DNA from: DATNIB01 sp035604685 | GTDB lineage: Bacteria; Actinomycetota; Acidimicrobiia; Acidimicrobiales; RAAP-2 | Assembly: GCA_035604685.1 (NCBI GenBank) | Contig: DATNIB010000041.1 | Location: 18,991 to 82,990, forward strand | Length of the DNA: 64,000 bases | Direction of reading: 5' to 3' | Part shown: piece by piece, positions 54,605 through 63,661 of the stretch | How positions within the stretch are numbered: the stretch's first letter is position 1 | How the letters are laid out: the number at the start of each line of letters is the position of its first letter | Translations under genes and position numbers: made by a program | Notes under the pieces: generated by a model | Databases searched by the model: none | The model's input: the letters and a program-made list of their open reading frames with translations, nothing else | What the model was told of the DNA's origin: nothing

Positions 54605-55930
54605 ATGGCCGAGGGGGTGAACGAGGGGGTCATCACCGTCTTTCTGGCGGACGACAACCTCATCGTGCGCGCCGGCGTCCAGGCCCTCTTGAGCCTGGAG
54701 CCCGACATCGAGGTGGTGGGCACGGCGGCCGACTACGACGAGCTCATCGCGGGGGCCGAGAAGATGAACCCCCAGGTGGTGGTCACCGACATCCGCATGC
54801 CGCCCACCTTCCAGCAGGAGGGCATCGACGCCGCCCACGAGATCTGCAAGCGGCACCCGGGCACGAGCGTGGTGGTGCTCTCCCAGTTCGACGACCCCGA
54901 GTACGCGATCTCCCTCCTGGCCGACGGCTCCGCCGGCTACGGCTACCTGCTGAAGGACCGCATCGCCGAGGGCGACCAGCTGGCCCGCGCCGTGCGGGCG
55001 GTGGCGACGGGCGGGTCGGTGCTCGACCCCACCATCGTCGAGGCCATGGTCCACCCGGTCTCGGCCGAGCTCTCGAGCGCCGACGAGGAGCTGCTGCGCC
55101 TGGTGGCCGAGGGCCGGCCCATCAAGGCCATCGCCGCCGCCCAGGCGACGACGCCGGCCGCCGCCGCCGACGCAGTGGAGAAGCTGTTCCTGCGCCTGGC
55201 CCAGCAGGCCTCGACTGGCGGCGGCCACTCGCTGCGGCGCCTGCGCCAGCTGCACACGGCGATCGTCGCCCGCGACGAGCAGGAGCGGAGCCTGAACCGC
55301 CTGCTGCCGGGCGGGGTGGCCGACCTGCTGGTGCGCCAGGGCGGCAAGATCGGCGAGACCGAGGAGGTCGACGTGAGCGTCGTCATGTCCGACATCCGCG
55401 GCTACTCGACCATCGCCGAGCACGCGGACCCGAGTGCCCTGGCCAGCCAGCTGAACGTGCACCGCGGCGAGATGAACCGGGCCATCATCGGCGAGGGCGG
55501 CACGGTCATGCAGTTCGTGGGCGACGCCGTGATGGCGGTGTTCGGCGCGCCGGTGGCGCTGGCCGACCACGCCAGCCACGCGCTGGCGGCCGCGCTCGCC
55601 ATGCACCGGGCCCAGGCCGTCGTGAACGAGCGCTGGGAACGCGAGGGCCTGACGCCCTTCGGCCTCGGCATCGGCGTCACCACCGGGCGGGCGGCGGCCG
55701 CCCTGCTCGGCTCCGAGGAGCGGCTCGAGTACACGCTGGTGGGCGACACGGTGAACCTGGCCGCGCGCCTCCAGCAGTGGGCCGAGCCCGGCGAGACGAT
55801 CCTGGCCGACGCCACCTACCGGGCACTCGCCCACCCGCCCGAGGCAGAGGAGCTCGAGCCCGCCCTGGTCAAGGGCCGGGAGACGCCGGTCGCGGCCTGG
55901 CGGGTCCCGCCACCGCAGGACAACCACTGA
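54605..55930 (+). CDS. Response regulator with class III adenylate/guanylate cyclase output
   Basis: 441-aa protein. Residues ~10-130 are a REC domain (VFLADDNLIVRAGVQALL; phospho-Asp in VVVTDIRMPP; LLKD Lys). Residues ~150-215 look like a worn LuxR helix-turn-helix (SSADEELLRLVAEGRPIKAIA, then VEKLFLRL). Residues ~250-425 are a class III cyclase: SVVMSDIRGYSTIAEHADP (metal Asp), VMQFVGDAVMAVFGAP (second metal Asp) and YTLVGDTVNLAARLQ. Both metal residues are kept, so it should be active; cAMP is the likelier product. An ABC ATPase and a histidine kinase follow 10 bp later, so the kinase is a natural partner. Confidence 0.9.
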   Translation: MAEGVNEGVITVFLADDNLIVRAGVQALLSLEPDIEVVGTAADYDELIAGAEKMNPQVVVTDIRMPPTFQQEGIDAAHEICKRHPGTSVVVLSQFDDPEYAISLLADGSAGYGYLLKDRIAEGDQLARAVRAVATGGSVLDPTIVEAMVHPVSAELSSADEELLRLVAEGRPIKAIAAAQATTPAAAADAVEKLFLRLAQQASTGGGHSLRRLRQLHTAIVARDEQERSLNRLLPGGVADLLVRQGGKIGETEEVDVSVVMSDIRGYSTIAEHADPSALASQLNVHRGEMNRAIIGEGGTVMQFVGDAVMAVFGAPVALADHASHALAAALAMHRAQAVVNERWEREGLTPFGLGIGVTTGRAAAALLGSEERLEYTLVGDTVNLAARLQQWAEPGETILADATYRALAHPPEAEELEPALVKGRETPVAAWRVPPPQDNH

Positions 55931-55940
55931 AGGAGAGCGC

Positions 55941-56666
55941 ATGAACGCCATGGAAGCCCACGGGGTCCGCAAGACCTACGAGTCAGAGGGGGTCCCGGTC
56001 CGCGCCCTGCGCGGGGTCAACCTGAAGGTCGACGACGACGAGTACGTCGCCATCATGGGCCCGTCGGGCTGCGGCAAGTCGACGCTCCTCAACCTGATCG
56101 CCGGCCTCGACACCCCGACCGAGGGGGAGATCTGGGTGGGCGGCGAGTCGCTGAAGGACAAGGACGAGAACGCGCTGGCCCGCATGCGCCGCGTGCACAT
56201 CGGGATCGTGTTCCAGTTCTTCAACCTCTTGGAGGGCATGAGCGTGCTGGAGAACGTGGCGCTCCCGGCCGTCATCGCCGGCACCAAGCGCAAGCAGGCC
56301 GAGAGCCGGGCCCGCGACCTCCTCGACATGCTCGGGCTGGCCGACAAGCACCAGGCGGCGCCCTCGGTGCTCTCGGGCGGCCAGCGCCAGCGCCTGGCCA
56401 TCGCCCGCGCCCTGGCCAACCAGCCGACCCTCCTGCTGGCCGACGAGCCGACCGGGGCGCTCGACTCGGAGGGCGGCCTCGAGGTCCTCGAGCTCTTCCG
56501 GCGGCTGCACGCCGGGGGGCAGGCCATCCTCATGGTCACCCACGACCAGCTGGTGGCCGACTCGGCCACCCGGATCGTGACCATGCGCGACGGGCGGATC
56601 GAAGACGACGGCCTGTCGGGGGACAAGACGCCAGCGGCCGCGGGGGCGCCGTCGGAGACTCCATGA
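55941..56666 (+). CDS. ABC transporter ATP-binding protein (LolD/MacB type)
   Basis: 241-aa ATPase. Walker A GPSGCGKSTLLNLIAG, Q-loop FQFFNLLEGMSVLENV, signature LSGGQRQRLAIARAL, Walker B LLLADEPTGALDS and H-loop VTHD are all intact. Sequence style matches the MacB/LolD/FtsE class that works with FtsX-domain permeases. A large FtsX-type permease lies 4 kb away on the opposite strand (60940-63467) and is the only candidate partner in the window. An AAGGAG ribosome site precedes the ATG. Its stop overlaps the histidine-kinase start (ATGA). Confidence 0.94.
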   Translation: MNAMEAHGVRKTYESEGVPVRALRGVNLKVDDDEYVAIMGPSGCGKSTLLNLIAGLDTPTEGEIWVGGESLKDKDENALARMRRVHIGIVFQFFNLLEGMSVLENVALPAVIAGTKRKQAESRARDLLDMLGLADKHQAAPSVLSGGQRQRLAIARALANQPTLLLADEPTGALDSEGGLEVLELFRRLHAGGQAILMVTHDQLVADSATRIVTMRDGRIEDDGLSGDKTPAAAGAPSETP

Positions 56667-58789
56667 CCGTTGAGCTCGCCTCGGACGCGACGAAGGTGGG
56701 CCGCCGCGAGATCGGCGCGTCGCCGCTCGGGCCGATCGCCCTCGTGCTGGCGGCGGCGACCGCGGCGGCGGCGGTCGGCGCGCCCTTCGTGGACCACCCG
56801 AGCGACCACCTGACGGCCGCCATCCGCGCCGCGCTGGTGGTCGCCTTCGCGGCCGGCGGCGTGGCCGCCGTCGTGCACCGGCCGTTCGAGCGCCAGGGCT
56901 TCCTCGTCGTGGTCGGGGCGACCTGCGGCGGCGTCGCCACCATCTGCTCGGCCGTGCTGGCCGCCCATTCGAGCGGCGGGCTGGTGGACCTCTCGAGGGT
57001 GGCCGAGCCGATCGCGCTCGCCCTCTTGCCCGTCGTCACCATGCACGTGCTGCTCGGCCTGCCCGACGGCTCCTGCCGGCTGTCGCGCACCGCCATCCTC
57101 TTCGGCTACGTCTTCGGCCTGGCGGTCGGCCTGTACGTCTGGTCCCGCCGACCGGCCCTCCCGCTCTGGCCGCTCGGCGTCGAGGCCCTGCTGGTCGTCC
57201 CGGTCGGGATCGTGGGGTCGGTGCGGCGCTACTCCAAGAGCCGCGGGGTCGAGCGGCAGCGCATGCAGTGGTTCGGCTGGGCGGTGGCCGTCGGGGTGGA
57301 GCTCCTCCTGCTGGCGCTCGCCGGCCGGCTGATGTGGGGCTGGCCCACCCGCTTCTACCTCGTGGTGGCCGTGGCCGCCCTGCCGCTGGCGGCCGCCATC
57401 ACGCTCGGCAGCTCGCGCCGCTTCGCCGGGCGCATCGACCGCATCCTCGCCCACACCGTGTCGCTGGCCGGGCTCACGGCGGTCGTGGTGGCGGTCTACC
57501 TCATCATCGTGGTCGGCCTCGGCCGCACGCCGACCCGCAGCGACCGCTCCCTCGTCGCGCTGTCGATGGTGGCGGCCGCCGTGTCCGCGCTCTTGTACCC
57601 GCCGGCCCGGCGGCGCCTCTCCCTCTACGCCAACCGCGTCGCCTACGGCGAGCGCGAGGCCCCGGACAACGTGCTGCGCACCTTCGGCAGCCGGCTGTCG
57701 CGGGCGGTGCCGATGGAAGAGCTCCTCCTCCAGGTCGCCGAGTCGCTCCGCAAGACGCTCGGGCTGGCGGCGGCCGAGGTGTGGACCGGCGGCGGCGGGC
57801 ACTTCGAGCGGACCGTGTCGGTCCCGGACTCCCCCGTCATCGCCCTGGCGGTCACCAAGGAGGAGGAGTCGGTGGTGGCCCGGGCCGGCGCCTCGGGCAC
57901 GGCCTGGGTGCAGATCTGGCTGCCCACCCTCCTGCAGGGCCGCGAGGGCTCTGTGGTGCGGGTGGCCTCGGCCACCCACTCGGGCCACGTGCTCGGGCTC
58001 ATCGTGGCGGTGCGGCCGCCCGACGCCGACCAGTTCAGCCTCGACGACGACACCATGCTGACCGAGCTGGCGCGCCAGGTGGGCCTCGCCCTGCACAACG
58101 TGGAGCTCGACTCGGCCCTCCAGGAGAGCCTGGACGAGGTGCGCCGCCAGGCGACCGAGCTCCAGGCCTCGAGGGCGCGCATCGTGGCGGCGGCCGACGC
58201 GGCCCGCCGCAAGATCGAGCGCGACCTGCACGACGGCGCGCAGCAGCACCTGGTGGCCCTGGCCGTCAACCTGCGGCTCGCCCGCCAGCTGGCCGAGAGC
58301 GACCCCGACGGCTCGCGCGAGCTGCTCGACCAGCTGGCCCTCGACATGGGCGAGGCCGTCCAGCAGCTGCGGGCGCTCGCCCACGGCATCTACCCCCCGC
58401 TGCTGGTCGACCGCGGCATCGGCGAGGCGCTGCAGTCGGCGGCCGGGCGGGCCGCCCTGCCCACCTCGGTCGAGGCCGAGGGCATCAGCCGGCACACGCC
58501 CGACGTCGAGGCCGCCGTCTACTTCTGCTGCATGGAGGCCATGCAGAACGCCGGCAAGCACGCGGGCGAGGGCGCCACCATCGCCGTGCGCGTCTGGGAG
58601 GAGCCCGACTGGCTCAACTTCGAGGTGGCCGACACCGGTCGCGGCTTCGACACCGACGGCGTCGTCGGCAAGGGGGCGGGCTTCGTCAACATGGCCGACC
58701 GGGTGGGGGCCATCGACGGCACGATCCGGGTGACCTCGGTGGTCGGGCAGGGCACGAAGATCGGGGGCCGCATCCCCCTCCACGACTGA
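56663..58789 (+). CDS. Membrane sensor histidine kinase (NarL/LuxR-system HisKA_3 type)
   Basis: 708-aa kinase. Residues ~20-300 contain about eight hydrophobic helices. A GAF-like region follows at about residues 340-480. The dimerisation/phosphoacceptor helix contains the His in KIERDLHDGAQQHLVALAVN (about residue 522). The ATPase domain has MEAMQNAGKHAGEGA (N box) and VADTGRGFDTDG (G1), then GAGFVNMADRVGAIDG. This class phosphorylates LuxR-type response regulators. Coupled to the ABC ATPase (ATGA), with the REC-cyclase upstream and two response regulators convergent downstream, so several partners are possible. Confidence 0.92.
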   Translation: MTVELASDATKVGRREIGASPLGPIALVLAAATAAAAVGAPFVDHPSDHLTAAIRAALVVAFAAGGVAAVVHRPFERQGFLVVVGATCGGVATICSAVLAAHSSGGLVDLSRVAEPIALALLPVVTMHVLLGLPDGSCRLSRTAILFGYVFGLAVGLYVWSRRPALPLWPLGVEALLVVPVGIVGSVRRYSKSRGVERQRMQWFGWAVAVGVELLLLALAGRLMWGWPTRFYLVVAVAALPLAAAITLGSSRRFAGRIDRILAHTVSLAGLTAVVVAVYLIIVVGLGRTPTRSDRSLVALSMVAAAVSALLYPPARRRLSLYANRVAYGEREAPDNVLRTFGSRLSRAVPMEELLLQVAESLRKTLGLAAAEVWTGGGGHFERTVSVPDSPVIALAVTKEEESVVARAGASGTAWVQIWLPTLLQGREGSVVRVASATHSGHVLGLIVAVRPPDADQFSLDDDTMLTELARQVGLALHNVELDSALQESLDEVRRQATELQASRARIVAAADAARRKIERDLHDGAQQHLVALAVNLRLARQLAESDPDGSRELLDQLALDMGEAVQQLRALAHGIYPPLLVDRGIGEALQSAAGRAALPTSVEAEGISRHTPDVEAAVYFCCMEAMQNAGKHAGEGATIAVRVWEEPDWLNFEVADTGRGFDTDGVVGKGAGFVNMADRVGAIDGTIRVTSVVGQGTKIGGRIPLHD

Positions 58790-58791
58790 AC

Positions 58792-58812
58792 GCCCGGGGC
58801 GGCCTCCCGGGC
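58792..58812. terminator. Bidirectional hairpin between convergent genes
   Basis: GCCCGGG/CCCGGGC with a 7-nt loop lies 2 bp after the kinase stop and ahead of the convergent response-regulator stop (58828). No U-tract on either side. Confidence 0.45.
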
Positions 58813-58827
58813 CGGGCCCCGAACCCC

Positions 58828-59205
58828 CTACGCGCCGGCGCCCTCCCAGGTGCTGCGCAGCACGTCGGGGCCGAACTGCTCCTTGTGGATGTAGGCGATG
58901 GCCCCGCAGTCCCGGGCGTCGGCCGGCAGGTCGTCCGCGTCGTAGGTGGAGAGGAGGATCACCTTGGTGTCGCCGTGCTCCTTGGTGATCCGCCGGGTGG
59001 CCTCGATCCCGCTGATGCCGTCCATGTTGATGTCCATGAGGACGAGCTGGGGGGCGAGGTCGCCCACCATCTCGACCGCCTCCTCGCCCGACTTGGCCTC
59101 GCCGACCGACTCGAAGCCCTTGGTGGCGCGGACGACGGCCCGCGCCGCCATGCGGAACGGCAGCTGATCGTCGACGATCAGCACCGACACCGATTCGTCG
59201 CTCAC
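58828..59205 (-). CDS. Stand-alone response regulator receiver
   Basis: 125-aa single REC domain. It begins with VSVLIVDDQLPFRMAARAVV; the phospho-acceptor Asp is in LVLMDINMDGISGIEATRR; LLSTYD and the conserved Lys in AYIHKEQF follow. There is no output domain. I chose the GTG at 59205 because the frame upstream adds only a non-conserved stretch. It probably works by protein interaction or as a phosphate sink for the adjacent kinase. Confidence 0.87.
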   Translation of the reverse strand: MSDESVSVLIVDDQLPFRMAARAVVRATKGFESVGEAKSGEEAVEMVGDLAPQLVLMDINMDGISGIEATRRITKEHGDTKVILLSTYDADDLPADARDCGAIAYIHKEQFGPDVLRSTWEGAGA

Positions 59206-59307
59206 CGGACCATCTTGGCAGCGGGGCGCGGCCGATTGGAGGAGCGGCACCACCATGGGCGCGGGGGTGCCAGCATCACCAACCCCGGACCGCCACCCCG
59301 GTTGCTG

Positions 59308-59973
59308 TCAGCTCTGGGCGGAGAGGAAGAGGAGCACCGCCTTCACCCGGCGGTGGACGTCGGGCTCGGCGGAGAGCGCAAGCTTGGAGAAGATCGAGTT
59401 GATGTGCTTCTCCACGGCTCGCTCGGAGAGGACGAGCGACGCCGCGACCGCCGCGTTGTTCTTGCCCTGGGCCATCTCGCCCAGGATCTCCTTCTCGCGC
59501 GGCGTGAGCCAGCGCAGCGGCGAGTCGGCGGCGCGCGAGCGGGCCGCCACCAGGGCGTCGACGACCGCCGGGTCGATCACCGAGCCCCCGGTCGCCACCT
59601 CCCGGATGGCCGCGGCCAGCTGCTCGATGTCCGAGACCCGCTCCTTCAAGAGGTAGGCCCGGCCCCGGGAGCCGCCGTCCAAGAAGGCGAGCGCGTAGGC
59701 CGGGTCCACATACTGGGAGAGGAGGACGACGCCGATCTCGGGGTGGCGCTCCCGGATCTCATTGGCCGCCCGGATGCCCTCGTCGGTGCCGGTCGGGGGC
59801 ATGCGGATGTCGGTCACCACCACGTCGGGCTGCTCGGCGGCGGTGGCCGCCAGCAGGGAGTCGTAGTCGGCGCAGGCGGCCACGACCTCTAGGTCGTCCT
59901 GGTTGGCGATGAGTTTGCTCACGCCCTCGCGGACCAGGTAGTTGTCCTCGGCCAGCACGATGCGGACGCCCAC
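59308..59973 (-). CDS. LuxR/NarL-family response regulator
   Basis: 221-aa REC plus LuxR helix-turn-helix protein. REC: VRIVLAEDNYLVREGVSKLI, phospho-Asp in VVVTDIRMPPTGTDEGI, and LLKERVSDIEQL. HTH: LTPREKEILGEMAQGKNNAAV and LSERAVEKHINSIFSKLAL near the C-terminus. The REC domain is strikingly like that of the REC-cyclase at 54605, suggesting a shared origin. The GTG at 59973 was chosen; frame further upstream is Arg/Gly low-complexity. Likely target of the histidine kinase. Confidence 0.9.
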   Translation of the reverse strand: MGVRIVLAEDNYLVREGVSKLIANQDDLEVVAACADYDSLLAATAAEQPDVVVTDIRMPPTGTDEGIRAANEIRERHPEIGVVLLSQYVDPAYALAFLDGGSRGRAYLLKERVSDIEQLAAAIREVATGGSVIDPAVVDALVAARSRAADSPLRWLTPREKEILGEMAQGKNNAAVAASLVLSERAVEKHINSIFSKLALSAEPDVHRRVKAVLLFLSAQS

Positions 59974-60011
59974 GGGCCAGAGCGTAGGGCGCGCGGGCGG
60001 CGGGGGCGGGC

Positions 60012-60848
60012 TCAGGCGCCGAGGACGAGCACCGAGCCCTCGACCGCGGCGGCCACCGGGACGTCGGCGCCCGCGTAGGCGGCCACGATGGCGTCGACGG
60101 CGTCGTCGGTGCGGGGCGGGTCGTGGTGGTGCAGGAGCACCCGGCCGACCCCTGCCGCCTCCCCCAGGCCGACCGCGTAGCCGATGGCCGAGTGGCCCCA
60201 AGTGGCCCGGGCCGGCAGCTCCTGGTCGGTGTACTGCGCGTCGTGGATCAAGACGTCACAGCCGGTGGCGAGCGCCAGGGCGGCCGGGTGGTACTCGCCC
60301 AGGCCGGCCGGCCCCGGTCCGAGCGCGATCGGGCAGTGGTCCGAGAGGTAGGCGATGGAGGAGACCCCGTCGCTCACGCGGTAGCCGAAGGTGCGGCCGC
60401 CCTTGTGGGGGATCTCGAGGGCCAGCACGTCGAAGCCCTCGACCACGTGGCGGCCCGGTTCCAGGGCCACGAACGTCCAGTCGCCGCGCAGCTGACGCGG
60501 GGTGATGGGGAAGTTGGGGACCGACATCATCTTCTCCAACGCCGCCTCCGGATCGCCGTCAGAGGGCACGCACACGGTCACCGACGCGTCGGGGCGGTCG
60601 CCGGCCGAGAAGAAGGGGATGCCCTGGGTGTGGTCCCAGTGCAGGTGGCCGAGCAGGATCGTGCCCACGAAGGGCGCCCCGCCCAAGAGCGCGGTCACCC
60701 GGCGGATGCCGGTGCCGGCGTCGAGCAGGAGGTGCGGGACCTCGCCGTCGCGGGCGACCGCCAGGCAGGAGGTGTGCCCGCCGTAGCGGACGAACTCGGC
60801 GCCCGGGGCCGGGGTGGAGCCCCGCGCGCCGCAGATGGTCACCTCCAT
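60012..60848 (-). CDS. Metallo-beta-lactamase-fold hydrolase (RNase Z/phosphodiesterase-like)
   Basis: 278-aa MBL-fold protein. The N-terminus MEVTICGARGSTPAPG is followed by YGGHTSCLAV. The metal motif HxHxDH is at residues 68-73 (GHLHWDHTQG), with further ligands in YLSDHCPIAL, IHDAQYTDQEL and LLHHHDPPRTDD. This pattern fits the phosphodiesterase/RNase Z-like branch rather than antibiotic beta-lactamases. Substrate unknown; cyclic-nucleotide hydrolysis is conceivable given the neighbouring cyclase. The ATG at 60848 was preferred over a longer Arg/Ser-rich extension starting at 60920. Confidence 0.85.
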   Translation of the reverse strand: MEVTICGARGSTPAPGAEFVRYGGHTSCLAVARDGEVPHLLLDAGTGIRRVTALLGGAPFVGTILLGHLHWDHTQGIPFFSAGDRPDASVTVCVPSDGDPEAALEKMMSVPNFPITPRQLRGDWTFVALEPGRHVVEGFDVLALEIPHKGGRTFGYRVSDGVSSIAYLSDHCPIALGPGPAGLGEYHPAALALATGCDVLIHDAQYTDQELPARATWGHSAIGYAVGLGEAAGVGRVLLHHHDPPRTDDAVDAIVAAYAGADVPVAAAVEGSVLVLGA

Positions 60849-60939
60849 GCGGGCCCTTCGAGCGCGACTCCGGGGGGATGCATTGCGAGATGCTCGCGCA
60901 CCGGGGGCCGGCGACCCCAACCCGGCCGGCCGGGCACGG

Positions 60940-63467
60940 TCATTCGGCTCGCAGCAGGTCGGCGGTCGGGGTGCGCGCCGCGATGCGCCCGGGCACGGCC
61001 GCCACCAGGTTGGCCAGCACCAGCGCGCCCAACGCGATGAGCACCACGACGAGGACGGGCACCGTCGGCTCGGGCACGGCGTTGATGCTGGTGGCGAACA
61101 GGTCCCAAAGGATCCGGCCCGCCACGATGCCGAGGGGGACGCCCACCACGGTCCCGACCGCCACCGCGACGCTCGACTGGATGGCCACGGTCGAGGCCAG
61201 CTGGCGCCGGGTGAAGCCGAGGGCCTTCAAGAGCGCCAGGTCCCGGCGGCGGCGGCGCACCGACGCGAGGAGCGTGAGGCCGAGGGCCACCGCCGCGCCG
61301 GCACCCAGGGACGCCCCCAAGATGGCGGGCGTCGTCCCCATCGACCGGTAGTCGACGATCTCGGCGGGTCGCAGCACCCCGGTCGCGAACACACCGAAGT
61401 TGGCGGTGTTGGTGAGGGGCCGGGCGATCCGGGCGAGCCGGCCTTGAGCGGCCGCGGGGTCGGCCCCGGGGCGCAGCCGGATGAAGTAGCCCTCGGGACC
61501 GGGCAGCGGGTCGTTGAAAGGGTTCTTCAGCACCGCGGGCATGAGCGAGGCGTCGTACAGCGCGCCCTGTCCCATCTCGAGGTGGGTCGCCCCCGCGTCG
61601 GCCAGCGTGGGCATGGTCGCCGACCCGACGATGCGCAGCGAGACGGTCCGCCCCCCGTCGGCCAGCGTGACGGAGTCACCGATCTTCTTGTGCAGCTGGG
61701 CCAGCGTCTGCACGCCCAGCACGATCTGCCGGGCACCCTCCAGGCCGTGGCCGTGCAGGATCGGCGGCTGCACCGACGCGCCGGGCGTCGTGCCGATGGC
61801 CGGGATCGCCTGACCGTCGATGGCCTGCAGCCCGAAGTAGGCGCTCGAGAACTGCGCGACGTCGGGGTCGGCGTTGAGCAGCGCGGTCGCCTGGTGCTGG
61901 GGGATATCGCCCGAGCCACCGCCGCCCAACAGCATGTAGTCCCAGTTCCACCCGTAGAGCCGGGGCGTCCGGACGAGGGCGTCGAGGCTGGCGCCAAACG
62001 TCACCGTGGCGATGACGACGATGACGGCGAGCGCCGCCCCGAAGATGGCGGAGCGGACGGGCACCGCGCGGCGCCCCGACCCCGATTCGAGGGCGAAGCG
62101 GACACCGGTGGCGGCCGGCACCGGGAGACCGAGCGCCGCGGCGGCCGGGCCGACGGCCGACGGCCGGTCCCCGCGGAGGCGGGCCCGCTCGGCGGCGCGG
62201 TGCGGTGCGCCGCGGTAAGCCAGCCAGGCGGCCACCGCGCCCAACCCGACCAGGAGGACGGCGGCACCCCCGCCGAGCACCGTCCAGTCGAACGCGATGC
62301 CCTTGGCCGGGTACACCGCTCGCACCGGGCCCACGGGCGCCAGCGGGGACAGGACGATCGCCACCCCGACGGCCAGCACCACCCCGCCCCCGATGGCCGC
62401 CAGGAGGCCGAGCAGGCTCTCGGCCGAGAGCATCGCCGGGCTGGCCCCGAGGGCTCGCAGCGCGTCCGACTCGTCGGCGCGCAGCCGGAGCTGGCGGCCG
62501 AGGACTGCCCCGCGATGAGGAGCGCGGCCAGCATGGCGATGGCGCCGAACGCCCCGATGGCGAGCGACAGCGGCTTGACCGCTCGCTCGGTCTTGCCGAG
62601 CGCGACCTGGTAGACGGACCCGTAGCCGAGCGGGATCGCGCTCTTGGCGGCGGTGGAGAAGCGGTCCAGTTCGGCCTCGACCGACGTCAGGTTGGCTGCC
62701 GGGTCGTCGACCTTCAAGGCGGTCAGCGTGAAGTTGGCGCAGCACGAGAGCAGACGGCCGGTCAGAGCCGGTGTGAACCAGCCCAGCTCGGACGAAAAAT
62801 CGACGTCGTCCTCCACGATCGAGTTCGCCGGCAGCCCGATCCCGACCAGCCGCATGTCGATTCGGCGGAAGGGCGCGACGCGCGCCGTGCCGAAGCCGGG
62901 CGACTGCGTCTCTCGGTTCGTGTAGATCCCCATCGGGATCACCTCGCCCAGGTGCCACCCGTAGGCGGCGACGGTCCCCGACAGGGTCATGAATTCGTCG
63001 GCCCGGTGCGGGTCGGGCAGGCGGCCGGCCGTGATGACGAAGCGGTCGGAACTGAACGCCTCACCGCCGACGCTGCCGGCCGCGTTGCCGGCGGAGACGG
63101 GGAGATAGTTCGCGGCGCCCATGGGGGCGCCCTTGGCGTCCAGGGGTTCGAGGTCGAGGCCCACCTGGCTGGCCACGCGCACGACGTGGGGCAGCCGGGC
63201 CAGCTCCGCCACGATCGTCGGGTTGTAGCCCGATCCGTTGCCGAGCGCGGGGTTCAAGACGGCCGTGCCGAGACCGAGGTCGCTCGGATTGGTGCTGGCC
63301 AGCAGCGCCGGATACGAGGACTGGGTCCGCCGGGCCCCCGCCACCGCCCCCGTGGCCAGGCCACCCACGACGCCGATCAGGAGCACCAGCGTCAGGTAGC
63401 CCGAGAGGCGGGCGCGCCAGGTGGCCGCGAACCGGTACCGAGCCAGCCCGAGGACCCGGCCGTTCAC
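60940..63467 (-). pseudogene. Two-domain FtsX/MacB-type ABC permease interrupted by a one-base frameshift
   Basis: The open frame starts at 63467 (MNGRVLGLARYRFAATWRAR), has a first membrane helix and a large extracytoplasmic domain, then reads FGAIAMLAALLIAGQ and loses frame at 62504/62505. The second frame continues at once with GRQLRLRADESDALRALGAS and runs through two more membrane blocks, a second extracytoplasmic domain and the C-terminal FtsX helices to 60940. Adding one base restores a single 842-codon frame of normal length for this family. It may be a true mutation or a sequencing error. The ABC ATPase at 55941 is a plausible partner. Confidence 0.85.
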
Positions 63468-63601
63468 GGGAGGTCGGCCCGGCTAGCCGGCTGGCCCACG
63501 TCCCCTCCTTGTTCTCCGGACCAGCCTGACCGACGGGGCCGGGCGGGGCCAAGGGACGCACCCGGTGTCATGCGGTCGTGCCAGCACTCACCCGCCCGGG
63601 A

Positions 63602-63607
63602 TAGCCT
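63602..63607 (+). promoter_or_regulatory. Putative -10 element for the serine hydrolase
   Basis: TAGCCT lies 54 nt before the ATG at 63662, the same hexamer as before fabI and cobI. A GGAGGA ribosome site (63651-63656) lies 5 nt before the ATG. Confidence 0.35.
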
Positions 63608-63661
63608 CGGCCGGCGCGCCGAAGGGGGCACCTCCCCGTCGAGGCCGCCGGGAGGAATGCC

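Noticed and set aside
55976..58783. Minus-strand open frame of about 930 codons opposite the ABC ATPase and histidine kinase
   Set aside because: Shadow frame; both plus-strand genes have complete catalytic motifs and coupled starts.
60012..60848. Beta-lactam resistance enzyme
   Set aside because: The HLHWDH pattern and other ligands fit the phosphodiesterase/RNase Z-like branch. There is no signal peptide and no resistance context.
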